From Acidobacteriaceae bacterium (GTDB lineage: Bacteria; Acidobacteriota; Terriglobia; Terriglobales; Acidobacteriaceae): a stretch of 64,000 bases of DNA. Location of the stretch: contig JASHOQ010000123.1 in the NCBI GenBank assembly GCA_030041045.1, positions 1 to 64,000 on the forward strand. The letters are read 5' to 3'. Below are positions 37,942-46,032 of the stretch, piece after piece. The position numbers and the translations under genes are program-made. Positions within the stretch are counted from its first letter, which is position 1. Each line of letters opens with the position of its first letter. The notes beneath the pieces were generated by a model. It was not told the origin of the DNA and did not search any database. It saw only the letters and a program-made list of their open reading frames with translations.

Positions 37942-39462
37942 TCAGCGGGGAAAATACTTGCCGTGGCCGCCGTCGGCCCAGGGATTGTAGTGGAGGGCGA
38001 AGTTGGCGCGCGCCTGCGTACTGGGGTGGGAGTTCAGCCAGAATTCGATGAACGGGTTGGGATGGGGATCGTCGAGCCAGGCGCGGCCGAGATCGTTGAA
38101 TGCGGCGGCGACGGTTTTTTGTGGGTCGGGTACGATGCCGTGGATGGCCTCCTGGCCGTAGATGTCGGCCTGGTGCTCGAAGTGGCGGCTGATGGCGTTG
38201 CCGGCCGGCTCGAGCAGGAAGACGGCGATGGAGACGGTGAAGATGAGCACGACGAAGCCGGTGCGCGAGGCGAGGGCGACTTCCGGAGGGTTTGATCCGG
38301 CAGCGTGCGCCGGGACGATTTCCGAAAAGTTTGATCCGGCAACGTACGCCGGGACGACTTCCGATAAGCTTGATCCGGCAGCGTACGCCGGGGCGATTTC
38401 CGAAAAGTTTGATCCGGCAACGTACGCCGGATCGAGCGCGCCCCAGCGCGTGCCATAGCGACGCAGGAGCCAGGCGGCGAAGGCTGCGCAGCCCCAGTAA
38501 ACGAAGAAGAGGCCGGCAGCGTAGCCGGCAATCATTTTGGGAATGTGATGCAGGACGTAGTGGCCGGTCTCGTGGCCGAAGATGAAGAGAATTTCGTCGT
38601 CGGGAATGCGGCCGGCGGTGTTGTCCCACACCACGATGCGCTTGGTGGCGCCGATGCCGGTGACGTAGGCGTTCAGGCCGTTGGTCTTCGCGCTCGCCTT
38701 CATCAGATACATGCGATCGGGCGGTATTTCGATGCCGGTGCGGGCGACGACCTCTTCTAGCTTTTGGACGAGCATCGCGTGGTTTTGAGAGAGCGGCTCG
38801 AACTGATAGAAGAGCGGCTCGACCAGCGGCTCGACAAAAATAAGCAGGACGAGAAGCGGCAGCGTGGCCAGCCAGGCGCGGAACCAGTAGCGGGCGGGGG
38901 AGCGGGCCACGATGCGGTGGAAGAGCAGCAGGATGAGGGTGCCGATAGCAAGCGTAAGGGCGAGCGCCTTGGCTCCGTCGGCAAACCAGTTTGCCCAACC
39001 CTCCACGCTGATCTGGTAACTGCGCTCAAAGTGGTGGCCGATCACGGTAAGAGGCAGGTCGGCGAGCCAGGTGAGAAGGATGAAAGCAAAGAAGAAGTAC
39101 GCGCCCTGAACCCAGTTGCGCGCCGAGCGGCGCTGCGCCCAGGCTTCAATACGGGCCCAGATGCGCGTGGCGAGGAGAAGCCAGAGAAAAACGATGCCCC
39201 AGATGGAGCCGGCGATGTCAAGGATGTTGCGGATGCGGGTGAGGGCGATGGCGCGGGCGAGCTTATCGGGCGAGAGCGTGTAAGCCTGCGCGGAGCCAGA
39301 CGCGGGATTCGATGCGGAGCCAGACGCTGCATTCGACGCGGAGCCGGAGTTGCTGCTTGCGGAGGCCGGAGCCGGCGACGCGGGCGATTGCGCGCGGGAG
39401 AGCGGCGCTGCAAGAAGAAGCGCGAAAACCAGCAGAGGCAGACAGCGGCGGACCAGTCGCAT
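37942..39462 (-). CDS. M48 family (Ste24-like) integral membrane metallopeptidase
   Basis: ILFIFGHETGHYVLHHI zinc motif, NGLNAYVTGIGATKRIVVWDNTA, HFEHQADIYGQEAI; start at MRLVRRCLPLL. Confidence 0.9.
   Translation of the reverse strand: MRLVRRCLPLLVFALLLAAPLSRAQSPASPAPASASSNSGSASNAASGSASNPASGSAQAYTLSPDKLARAIALTRIRNILDIAGSIWGIVFLWLLLATRIWARIEAWAQRRSARNWVQGAYFFFAFILLTWLADLPLTVIGHHFERSYQISVEGWANWFADGAKALALTLAIGTLILLLFHRIVARSPARYWFRAWLATLPLLVLLIFVEPLVEPLFYQFEPLSQNHAMLVQKLEEVVARTGIEIPPDRMYLMKASAKTNGLNAYVTGIGATKRIVVWDNTAGRIPDDEILFIFGHETGHYVLHHIPKMIAGYAAGLFFVYWGCAAFAAWLLRRYGTRWGALDPAYVAGSNFSEIAPAYAAGSSLSEVVPAYVAGSNFSEIVPAHAAGSNPPEVALASRTGFVVLIFTVSIAVFLLEPAGNAISRHFEHQADIYGQEAIHGIVPDPQKTVAAAFNDLGRAWLDDPHPNPFIEFWLNSHPSTQARANFALHYNPWADGGHGKYFPR
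38290..38431. repeat. 39-bp tandem repeat (3 full units plus a partial) within M48 peptidase gene
   Basis: GTTTGATCCGGCAACGTACGCCGGGACGACTTCCGATAA units; encodes 13-aa units AYVAGSNFSEIAP. Confidence 0.9.
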
Positions 39463-39511
39463 CGGGAAACTCACCAGGACGCGGCAATCTCTGCGACAAT
39501 CGAGCATACAG

Positions 39512-41353
39512 ATGCTTTTACCTGATTCCTGCCCGTCTCTGCCAGTCCAGCCTGCCGCGCTCACGGTGCAGCGCGCATGCCTGAAACCATCTCTACTGCT
39601 GGCGGCGCTTCTTCTGCCGCTATTGCCGGCGGGAGCAAGCGCGGCGACCGGCGAGAAGACGCCGGTAGTTCTGGACGCGATGACGACGGAGCTCGAGCGT
39701 GCGTTCAATGAGCTGGGCAAGCAAGGCGGCGACAACAAACAGGGGAGCGACAAAAAGCAGTTGCCGCCGTATTTCATCAGCTACACGGTGAGCGACGCGG
39801 ATTATGCCTCGGTCCAGGCGCAGTACGGGGCGCTGACCCAGAGCGCGCATGAGCGGGTGCGCGTGGCCGACGTGCAGGTGCGCGTGGGCGATGCCAAGCT
39901 GGACAACACGCACGGGGATCATCGCGCCTCGGGCGTGAACAGCGTTCAGTTGCCTCTGAGCGACGACCGCGAAGCGCTGGCCCGCACCCTTTGGTATGCG
40001 ACCAACGGCGGTTACGGCACGGCGCTGGACAACTACCTGCGCGTGAAGACCGACGAGCAGGTGCGCGCCAAGGAAGAAGACACCTCGCCGGATTTCAGCG
40101 CGGAGCCGGCGCAGACACACATCGGCGCGACGGCGCCGCCGGTGGAGATCGATCGCGCGGCCTGGGAGCAGCGCGTGCGCGCGCTCTCGCAGGTGTTCCG
40201 CGATTACCCCGACGTTTACCAGAACCTGGTGATGCTGACGGTGGAGAACGAGACCGACTATTTTGCTTCGTCGGAGGGGTCCGAGATTGTGACACCGCAT
40301 CTCGAGGCGCGGCTGGTGGCGATTGCCATGACGCGCGCCGACGACGGCATGGACCTTTTCCGCGAGCAGACCTTCGAGGCTGAAACGGTGGACGGACTGC
40401 CGCCGCAGGAGCTGATGGAAGCGGCGATGCGCGACCTGGCCGAGAGCCTGGTGGCGCTGCGCAAGGCGCCGGTGACGGAGCCGTTCGACGGGCCGGCAAT
40501 CTTGTCGGGACGCGCGGCGGCGGTGTTCTTTCATGAAGTGCTGGGCCATCGCCTCGAAGGGCAGCGGCAGCGCGGCGACGAGGAGGGACAGACGTTTACC
40601 AAGGACGTGGGCAAGGAGGTGCTGCCCAGCTTTCTTTCCGTGGCCGACGATCCCACGCTGACGAAATTCGGCAGCACGTGGTTGAGCGGGAGTTATGAGT
40701 ACGACGACGAGGGGCAGAAGGCGCAGCGCGTGGACCTGATCGAAGACGGCGTGCTGAAGACGTTTTTGATGTCACGGCTGCCTATTGCGAACTTCGGCGA
40801 ATCGAACGGGCACGGTCGCGCGGAGACGGGGCGCATGCCGACGGGCCGGCAGGGCAACCTGATTGTGACCTCGACCAGGAGCGTGCCCGAGGCCGAGCTG
40901 CGCAAGCAGCTGATTGCCGAAGCCAAGAGCCAGGGCAAGCCCTACGGGCTTTACTTCGAGGACATCTCTTCGGGGTTTGCGGTGACCACGCGCAGTTCGC
41001 CGCAGGCGTTCCAAGTGATTCCCTTGGTGGTGTGGCGCGTGTATGTGGACGGGCGGCCCGATGAGCTGGTGCGCGGCGTGAGCATTGTGGGCACGCCGCT
41101 CGAAGCCATGAAGAGCATTCTCTCGACCGGCGACAAGAGCGAGGTGTTCAACGGCCTGTGCGGCGCGGAGTCGGGAACGATCCCGGTAAGCGCGGTGGCG
41201 CCGGCCATGCTGCTCAAGGATTTGGAAACGCAACGGCAGCCACAGGGAACGGCGAGGCCGCCGATACTTGCGATTCCTTCGGAATCGCAGGGATCAGGTT
41301 TCAGGGGTCAGGGGTCAGAGAACAGGGAACAGGGAGTAGGGAATAGGGAATAG
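39512..41353 (+). CDS. Exported TldD-like metalloprotease
   Basis: FFHEVLGHRLEGQRQRGDEEGQTFTKDVGKEVLP zinc motif; signal-like LKPSLLLAALLLPLLPAGASA; C-terminus GSGFRGQGSENREQGVGNRE encoded by heptamer array. Confidence 0.85.
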   Translation: MLLPDSCPSLPVQPAALTVQRACLKPSLLLAALLLPLLPAGASAATGEKTPVVLDAMTTELERAFNELGKQGGDNKQGSDKKQLPPYFISYTVSDADYASVQAQYGALTQSAHERVRVADVQVRVGDAKLDNTHGDHRASGVNSVQLPLSDDREALARTLWYATNGGYGTALDNYLRVKTDEQVRAKEEDTSPDFSAEPAQTHIGATAPPVEIDRAAWEQRVRALSQVFRDYPDVYQNLVMLTVENETDYFASSEGSEIVTPHLEARLVAIAMTRADDGMDLFREQTFEAETVDGLPPQELMEAAMRDLAESLVALRKAPVTEPFDGPAILSGRAAAVFFHEVLGHRLEGQRQRGDEEGQTFTKDVGKEVLPSFLSVADDPTLTKFGSTWLSGSYEYDDEGQKAQRVDLIEDGVLKTFLMSRLPIANFGESNGHGRAETGRMPTGRQGNLIVTSTRSVPEAELRKQLIAEAKSQGKPYGLYFEDISSGFAVTTRSSPQAFQVIPLVVWRVYVDGRPDELVRGVSIVGTPLEAMKSILSTGDKSEVFNGLCGAESGTIPVSAVAPAMLLKDLETQRQPQGTARPPILAIPSESQGSGFRGQGSENREQGVGNRE

Positions 41354-41362
41354 GGAATAGGA
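41288..41362 (+). repeat. Heptameric array overlapping 3' end of TldD-like gene
   Basis: cagggatcaggtttcaggggtcaggggtcagagaacagggaacagggagtagggaatagggaatagggaatag. Confidence 0.9.
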
Positions 41363-41375
41363 GACACGCGGCCGC

Positions 41376-43055
41376 ATGGAGGCGCCAGGGAAAAAAATGC
41401 ATTCGATTGCGCAGCTCGCCTGTGCGGGAGTTCTTGCAGCATGCGTGGCGGTTCCGGGCGTGTGTCACGCGCAGCAGACGCGCGCGGATGCGGAGAAGGA
41501 TCCGGTGCTGAAAGCGATGCTCGAAGAGCTCGACCGCAGCATGAGCCAACTGCAATTGCCGGGATTCGCGAAGCCGTTCTTCATCCAGTACCGCATCGAG
41601 GAAGTGGACGAGTTCGAGACCAAGGCGGAGTATGGCGCGAGCGAAGGCTCGTCGCGCAACCGCGACCGCGTGGCGCGGGTGACGGTGCGCATGGGCGACT
41701 ACAAGACCGACAGCTCGGGCGATCGCGGGGATGGGTCGCTGGAGCTGGCGGGGCTGGACGACGATCCGATTGCGCTCAGGTCCGCGCTGTGGAATGCGAC
41801 CGACGAGGCTTACAAAGCCGCGCTGGCCGCATATGCACAGAAGCAGGCGGAGCTCAAACAGGTGCAGACGCCGCCCCAGGCCGACGACTTCAGCCATGAG
41901 AAGCCGCTGATCTCATTGACGGAGGCGGCGCGGCTGGTGGTGGACGAGAACGCGTGGACGGAGCGCGTGGCGCGGGCGAGCGGATTGTATGGCACGGATG
42001 CGACGGTGAAGGCGGATGCCGGAATCGTGCAATACTCGACGGCGAGTTTTCGCGGACGGGCGAAGACCACCTGGCTGGTGGACAGCGAAGGCACGATTGT
42101 GCGCAAGACCGCGACCGCGTTTGACGAGACCTTTGGCGTGGGCACGCAGGCCGGCGACGGGATGCGGCTCGACCGGTCGTTCGCCTCGGCGGGACCGGCG
42201 CTCAAGGATCTCGACTCCGAGCAGAACTTTAATCAGCATGCGGTGGAGGAGATTGCTTCCCTGAGCGCGCTGCGCAAAGCGCCGGTGGTGGAGGAAGAGT
42301 ATCACGGGCCGCTGCTGTTGAGCGCGGATGCGGGCGCCGACACGATGCGGTCTCTGCTGGACGGTGCGGTGACGGCCACGCGGCCCAAGCTGGGAACCGA
42401 GGCGCGGACAAACGGCGCGTTTGCCTCGAGCTACCAGGCGCGCGTGCTGCCGGAGTTTATGGATGTGGTGGACGACCCGGGGTTGAAGAGCTACGACGGC
42501 AACGGCCTGCTGGGCGCCTACGACGTGGACGACGAGGGCGTACCGGCGCAGGCGGTGCAGCTGATTAAGGATGGCAAGCTCGAGAATTACCTCATTGGCC
42601 GGCAGCCGGTGAAAGATTTTCCGCAATCGAACGGACACGGGCGCGCGGGCATGACGGGTGCGCCGAGGCCGATGATCGGCGTTTTGAAGATCACGGCGCA
42701 GAATGGGCTCAGCGACGAGGAACTGAACCAGAAGCTGCTGGCCATGGCGAAAGAGCGCGATCTCAAGAGCGTGTATTCCGTGCAAACGCTCGGCGGCGCG
42801 CTCAACCCCCGGCTGCTCTACCGCGTGAGCGCGGATGGAACACGCGAGCTGGTGCGCGGGGCGGTGCTCGACGACGTGGACCAGCGGGCGCTGCGCACCA
42901 GCGTGGAAGCCGCGGGCAAGACGCTGTGGGTGGCGAATTACTTTGGCGACGTGCCGCAAACGGTGCTGGCGCCGTCCTTGCTGCTGGAGGATGCGACCGT
43001 GCGCCGGGCGAACGAGAAGAACGAGAAGCTGCCGTTTTATCCGCCGCCGGAGTAA
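41376..43055 (+). CDS. Exported TldE/PmbA-like paralogue lacking the HExxxH motif
   Basis: Signal peptide MHSIAQLACAGVLAACVAVPGVCHA; C-terminal half co-linear with upstream TldD-like protein (PVKDFPQSNGHGRAGMTGAPRPMIGVLKI). Confidence 0.85.
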   Translation: MEAPGKKMHSIAQLACAGVLAACVAVPGVCHAQQTRADAEKDPVLKAMLEELDRSMSQLQLPGFAKPFFIQYRIEEVDEFETKAEYGASEGSSRNRDRVARVTVRMGDYKTDSSGDRGDGSLELAGLDDDPIALRSALWNATDEAYKAALAAYAQKQAELKQVQTPPQADDFSHEKPLISLTEAARLVVDENAWTERVARASGLYGTDATVKADAGIVQYSTASFRGRAKTTWLVDSEGTIVRKTATAFDETFGVGTQAGDGMRLDRSFASAGPALKDLDSEQNFNQHAVEEIASLSALRKAPVVEEEYHGPLLLSADAGADTMRSLLDGAVTATRPKLGTEARTNGAFASSYQARVLPEFMDVVDDPGLKSYDGNGLLGAYDVDDEGVPAQAVQLIKDGKLENYLIGRQPVKDFPQSNGHGRAGMTGAPRPMIGVLKITAQNGLSDEELNQKLLAMAKERDLKSVYSVQTLGGALNPRLLYRVSADGTRELVRGAVLDDVDQRALRTSVEAAGKTLWVANYFGDVPQTVLAPSLLLEDATVRRANEKNEKLPFYPPPE

Positions 43056-43121
43056 AGCAGGGAACAAGGGACCGAGGGAACGAGGGACCAGGGAACAGGG
43101 AACAGGGGTCAGGGATCAGAG
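43056..43121 (+). repeat. Heptameric array immediately after stop codon
   Basis: agcagggaacaagggaccgagggaacgagggaccagggaacagggaacaggggtcagggatcag. Confidence 0.9.
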
Positions 43122-43136
43122 ACACGCACGGGTCGC

Positions 43137-43643
43137 TCAGAGCTCCTTGCTCATCACAATGCAGTGGCATGCGAAGCCGTCTTTGAGCTTCTGGTCGGGC
43201 TTGAAGGGGAGGGTTCCCGTCTCAACAAAACCAAAGCGCCGATAGATGGGCAGCAGCTCCGGACGCAGGCTGAGCACGGTGATGTCCACGCCCACGCAGC
43301 CTTGGCGCTTGAGCCAGGCCTCGGCCTCTCGCATCATCCGGCGGCTGAGACTTCTGCCTTGCCAGGCCGGAGCTACGGCGAGCATGCCGAGATAGCCGCG
43401 CTGGCCCATATCCGGCTTGTCCGTATCCCGCTTCTCAAGGTAGACACAAGCCACAAACTCTCCGTCGCTACGCCCGGCCAGCAGGATGGTGCCCTTCTTC
43501 ATCTGCTCGGCCAGGCGTACGGCGTCGGTCCTGGTTCCTTCGATGAACGACTCGACCACAAACGCCGCATTGATCAGCTCGACCAGCCGCGCCAGGTCTG
43601 CCTCAACGGCCACCCGGAACCGCAGGTCTTCATCGCCGGCCAC
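43137..43643 (-). CDS. GNAT family N-acetyltransferase (GTG start likely)
   Basis: RVAVEADLARLVELINAAF...GYLGMLAVAPAWQGRSLSRRMMREAEAWLKRQGC...LLPIYRRFGFVETGTLPF. Confidence 0.85.
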   Translation of the reverse strand: MAGDEDLRFRVAVEADLARLVELINAAFVVESFIEGTRTDAVRLAEQMKKGTILLAGRSDGEFVACVYLEKRDTDKPDMGQRGYLGMLAVAPAWQGRSLSRRMMREAEAWLKRQGCVGVDITVLSLRPELLPIYRRFGFVETGTLPFKPDQKLKDGFACHCIVMSKEL

Positions 43644-43645
43644 GC

Positions 43646-44074
43646 TTACCTCTTCTCCCAGGCGCCAACGATGGCGCCCATGAGCATCATGCTGATGAGC
43701 CAGAAGCCGGCGTTGATGGAGAAGATGGCGTAGCTGCGGACTTCGAAGACGTACTCGGTGGCCAGGGTAGAGAGCACGCAGCCGGCCCAGAGGGCGGCGG
43801 CGATTTTGAGGCCGCGCCAAGCGGTTTGCGCGCCCGTGAGCTGGGTGAACGCGGAAATGGTTGCGGCCAGGAGAGCGGCTGCGACTACGGCCGTGCCGCA
43901 TTGCAGCCAGAGGCTCACGCCGGTCGATTCCAGCCATTGCCTGTTGTGGCCGATTCCCTTGAGCCAGGCATTCAGGAAAAACGAGTACCAGGCCGCCTCA
44001 AAGAGAAAACTGGCGATGGCGGCAACGAGGATGGCAACGTAGTTCTGTTGCACGCGGGGCGGGCCGGCTGCCAT
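43646..44074 (-). CDS. DUF1761-like membrane protein
   Basis: NYVAILVAAIASFLFEAAWYSFFLNAWLKGIG...; four hydrophobic segments. Confidence 0.65.
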   Translation of the reverse strand: MAAGPPRVQQNYVAILVAAIASFLFEAAWYSFFLNAWLKGIGHNRQWLESTGVSLWLQCGTAVVAAALLAATISAFTQLTGAQTAWRGLKIAAALWAGCVLSTLATEYVFEVRSYAIFSINAGFWLISMMLMGAIVGAWEKR

Positions 44075-44177
44075 GGCGTTCTCCTTTCGACACTGAGTGT
44101 TCAGGCTGGCGAAATTGTACGGCATGGGCGGAGGTTGGCCGATCGGGGCTCGTGCGATCCCGCCTTCAATGCTCAGT

Positions 44178-44213
44178 CACCCCGCGGACCGACAGAGCAT
44201 CCGTGGGGTTCCG
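44178..44213. repeat. Class-A palindromic element
   Basis: TCACCCCGCGGACCGACAGAGCATCCGTGGGGTTCCGG; stem CCCCGCGGA/TCCGTGGGG with one wobble. Confidence 0.65.
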
Positions 44214-44256
44214 GCCTTCGCGCTTGGAATGGGATGGCCATTCTCGCGCTCAAAAG

Positions 44257-45426
44257 CTACTTCACGCCGCGATAAATCTCCGAGCCCGCGAGGAGATATG
44301 CACCCACGCCGTAGACGTAGCTTGACGTTTCTGTATATGCGCTGGGTGCGGCGCCGACGGGTTGGATGGAGCCGAGGCGGCCGTCGGCGTAGACGTGCGT
44401 GAGCAGGCCGGCCCAGGCCTTTTCGACGGCCGGCCAATAGGTCCTGCGGTCGAGAATGCCTTCATTCACGCCGTAGGCGAGCGCGTAAGTGATGAAGGCG
44501 CTGCCGGAGATTTCAGGCAGCGGATACGCATCGGGATCGAGGAGGCCGGGGCGCCAGAGGCCGTCCGCTCCCTGGATGGAGAGCATTTCTGCGGCCATGT
44601 CGCGGAGCAGCGCAATGAATTTGGGGCGCAGGGGTGAGTTGGCGGGGAGTTCCGTGAGCACGCGGACCGTGCCGGCCATGACCCAGCCATTGCCGCGCGA
44701 CCAGAAGAGCGGCTGACCGTTTTTTTCTTGCTTCGAGAGATAGCTTGCGTCGCGGAAATACAAGTGCTTCGAAGGATCGTAGAGAAGCTTCGTGGTGATG
44801 TCCCACTCGCGGTCCATGAAGTCGAGGTACTTGGTGTCGCCGGTGGCCGCGTACATCTCGGCGTAAACGGGCGGAGCCATGAAGAGCGCGTCGCACCACC
44901 ACCACAATGGTTTCTTTGGATCGGTGGGGTCGGGCGCGGCCATTTGCTCGTCGAGGCGCGCCATCAAGGGCTCGATCATCTTGTGGTCCTGGTGGATCTT
45001 GTAGAGCTCAAGATAGGTCTGGCCGATGGCCTGATCGTCGGCGTGCATCACGCGTGGGCCCGGCTGCCAGTCGAGGCGCTCGCTCACGTTCATCATGGCC
45101 TGCTGGTATTTGTTGCCGGCAACTTGTCCCGGGATGGCGAGGAAGCCGGTGTAGAGCGCGGCCCAGGTCCAGTCGACTTGCGCCTGCTGGGGAAGGCGGG
45201 CGAGTTGCCAATCGGCGACGAGCTTGATGGCTTTGGCCAGGTCGCGGTGGGAGAGCTTGGGTGCAAGATGGGCGGGAGGTCCGGCCGTGGCGGGTGTGTC
45301 GCCCGGAGGCGCGACGGGGGCGCGCTGGGCGAGGGCGGATGGCGTTGCCAACGGGAGAAAAGCGAGAACGCACGCAGCCAACGAAACGGCGCAACGAATG
45401 CGGGAAGACGATTTTTCGGTATGCAT
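44257..45426 (-). CDS. Glycoside hydrolase family 88/105 (unsaturated rhamnogalacturonyl hydrolase-like), exported
   Basis: WTWAALYTGFLA...DDQAIGQTYLELYKIH...WWWCDALFMAPPVYAEMYAATGDTKYLDFMDREWDITTKLLYD...FWSRGNGWVMAG. Confidence 0.9.
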   Translation of the reverse strand: MHTEKSSSRIRCAVSLAACVLAFLPLATPSALAQRAPVAPPGDTPATAGPPAHLAPKLSHRDLAKAIKLVADWQLARLPQQAQVDWTWAALYTGFLAIPGQVAGNKYQQAMMNVSERLDWQPGPRVMHADDQAIGQTYLELYKIHQDHKMIEPLMARLDEQMAAPDPTDPKKPLWWWCDALFMAPPVYAEMYAATGDTKYLDFMDREWDITTKLLYDPSKHLYFRDASYLSKQEKNGQPLFWSRGNGWVMAGTVRVLTELPANSPLRPKFIALLRDMAAEMLSIQGADGLWRPGLLDPDAYPLPEISGSAFITYALAYGVNEGILDRRTYWPAVEKAWAGLLTHVYADGRLGSIQPVGAAPSAYTETSSYVYGVGAYLLAGSEIYRGVK

Positions 45427-45518
45427 GAAGAGCGCCGGCGCGCGGCGCGTACAAACGGAAAGGTATTGTGCGTGCGGGGAGGGTGTCAAGGCGGAGGGCT
45501 GGCCTTGGCGTCACTAGA

Positions 45519-45629
45519 GCGGTTCCACAGTACATGTAGCCATATTTCACAGTTGCGGAAGGTGGCTTTTTCTCGGTGAAAAAGCCACTTAGCATCTGCG
45601 GCTTCGGGATACAGCAACTGTGAAACCGC
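45519..45629. repeat. 111-bp MITE-like relative with different but matching TIRs
   Basis: GCGGTTCCACAGT...ACTGTGAAACCGC; internal perfect hairpin GTGGCTTTTTC/GAAAAAGCCAC; shares CTTCGGGATA-AGC-ACT with the 109-bp element. Confidence 0.65.
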
Positions 45630-45676
45630 TGTAAGTGCGGAACAATGGTTTTTGACCCCCCTTGGAAAAAGATTCT

Positions 45677-45830
45677 TGGCCAGGCGCTTCTTACGCCCGC
45701 GTTCGCGGGCTGGGCGTCAATCGATCTGCTCTACCCCAGGCTTTCGCCTGGGGCTACCTTCCGTCGCCCGCTGAAGCGGGCTTCTGGCAAATTTGCTCGC
45801 CGGCTGAAGCGGGCTTGGCAGAGGTCTCGT
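45677..45830. repeat. Hairpin cluster (family C)
   Basis: GCCCGCGTTCGCGGGC; CCCCAGGCTTTCGCCTGGGG; CCCGCTGAAGCGGG; GCCGGCTGAAGCGGGC. Confidence 0.7.
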
Positions 45831-45922
45831 CCGCGGGAAATCGAGTTGGCGGGAAAAGTTATTTCAGAGCTGCATGCGCGAGCTGTCGTCTACGACGTAG
45901 CCGGTGTGAGATTGCGCTTATG

Positions 45923-46031
45923 GCATTTTCTGAGTTACTGTGTCCTTTTCGTTCCTTCGCAAGGTCGCCGCTCCCTGTTGGTCGCGTCGACTCTGCTTTC
46001 CGTCTTCGGGAAATAGCTACTCAGAAAATGC
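45923..46031 (+). mobile_element. 109-bp MITE-like element, copy 3
   Basis: TIRs GCATTTTCTGAGT/ACTCAGAAAATGC; ends 1 bp from stop codon of the TonB receptor gene. Confidence 0.8.
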
Positions 46032-46032
46032 T

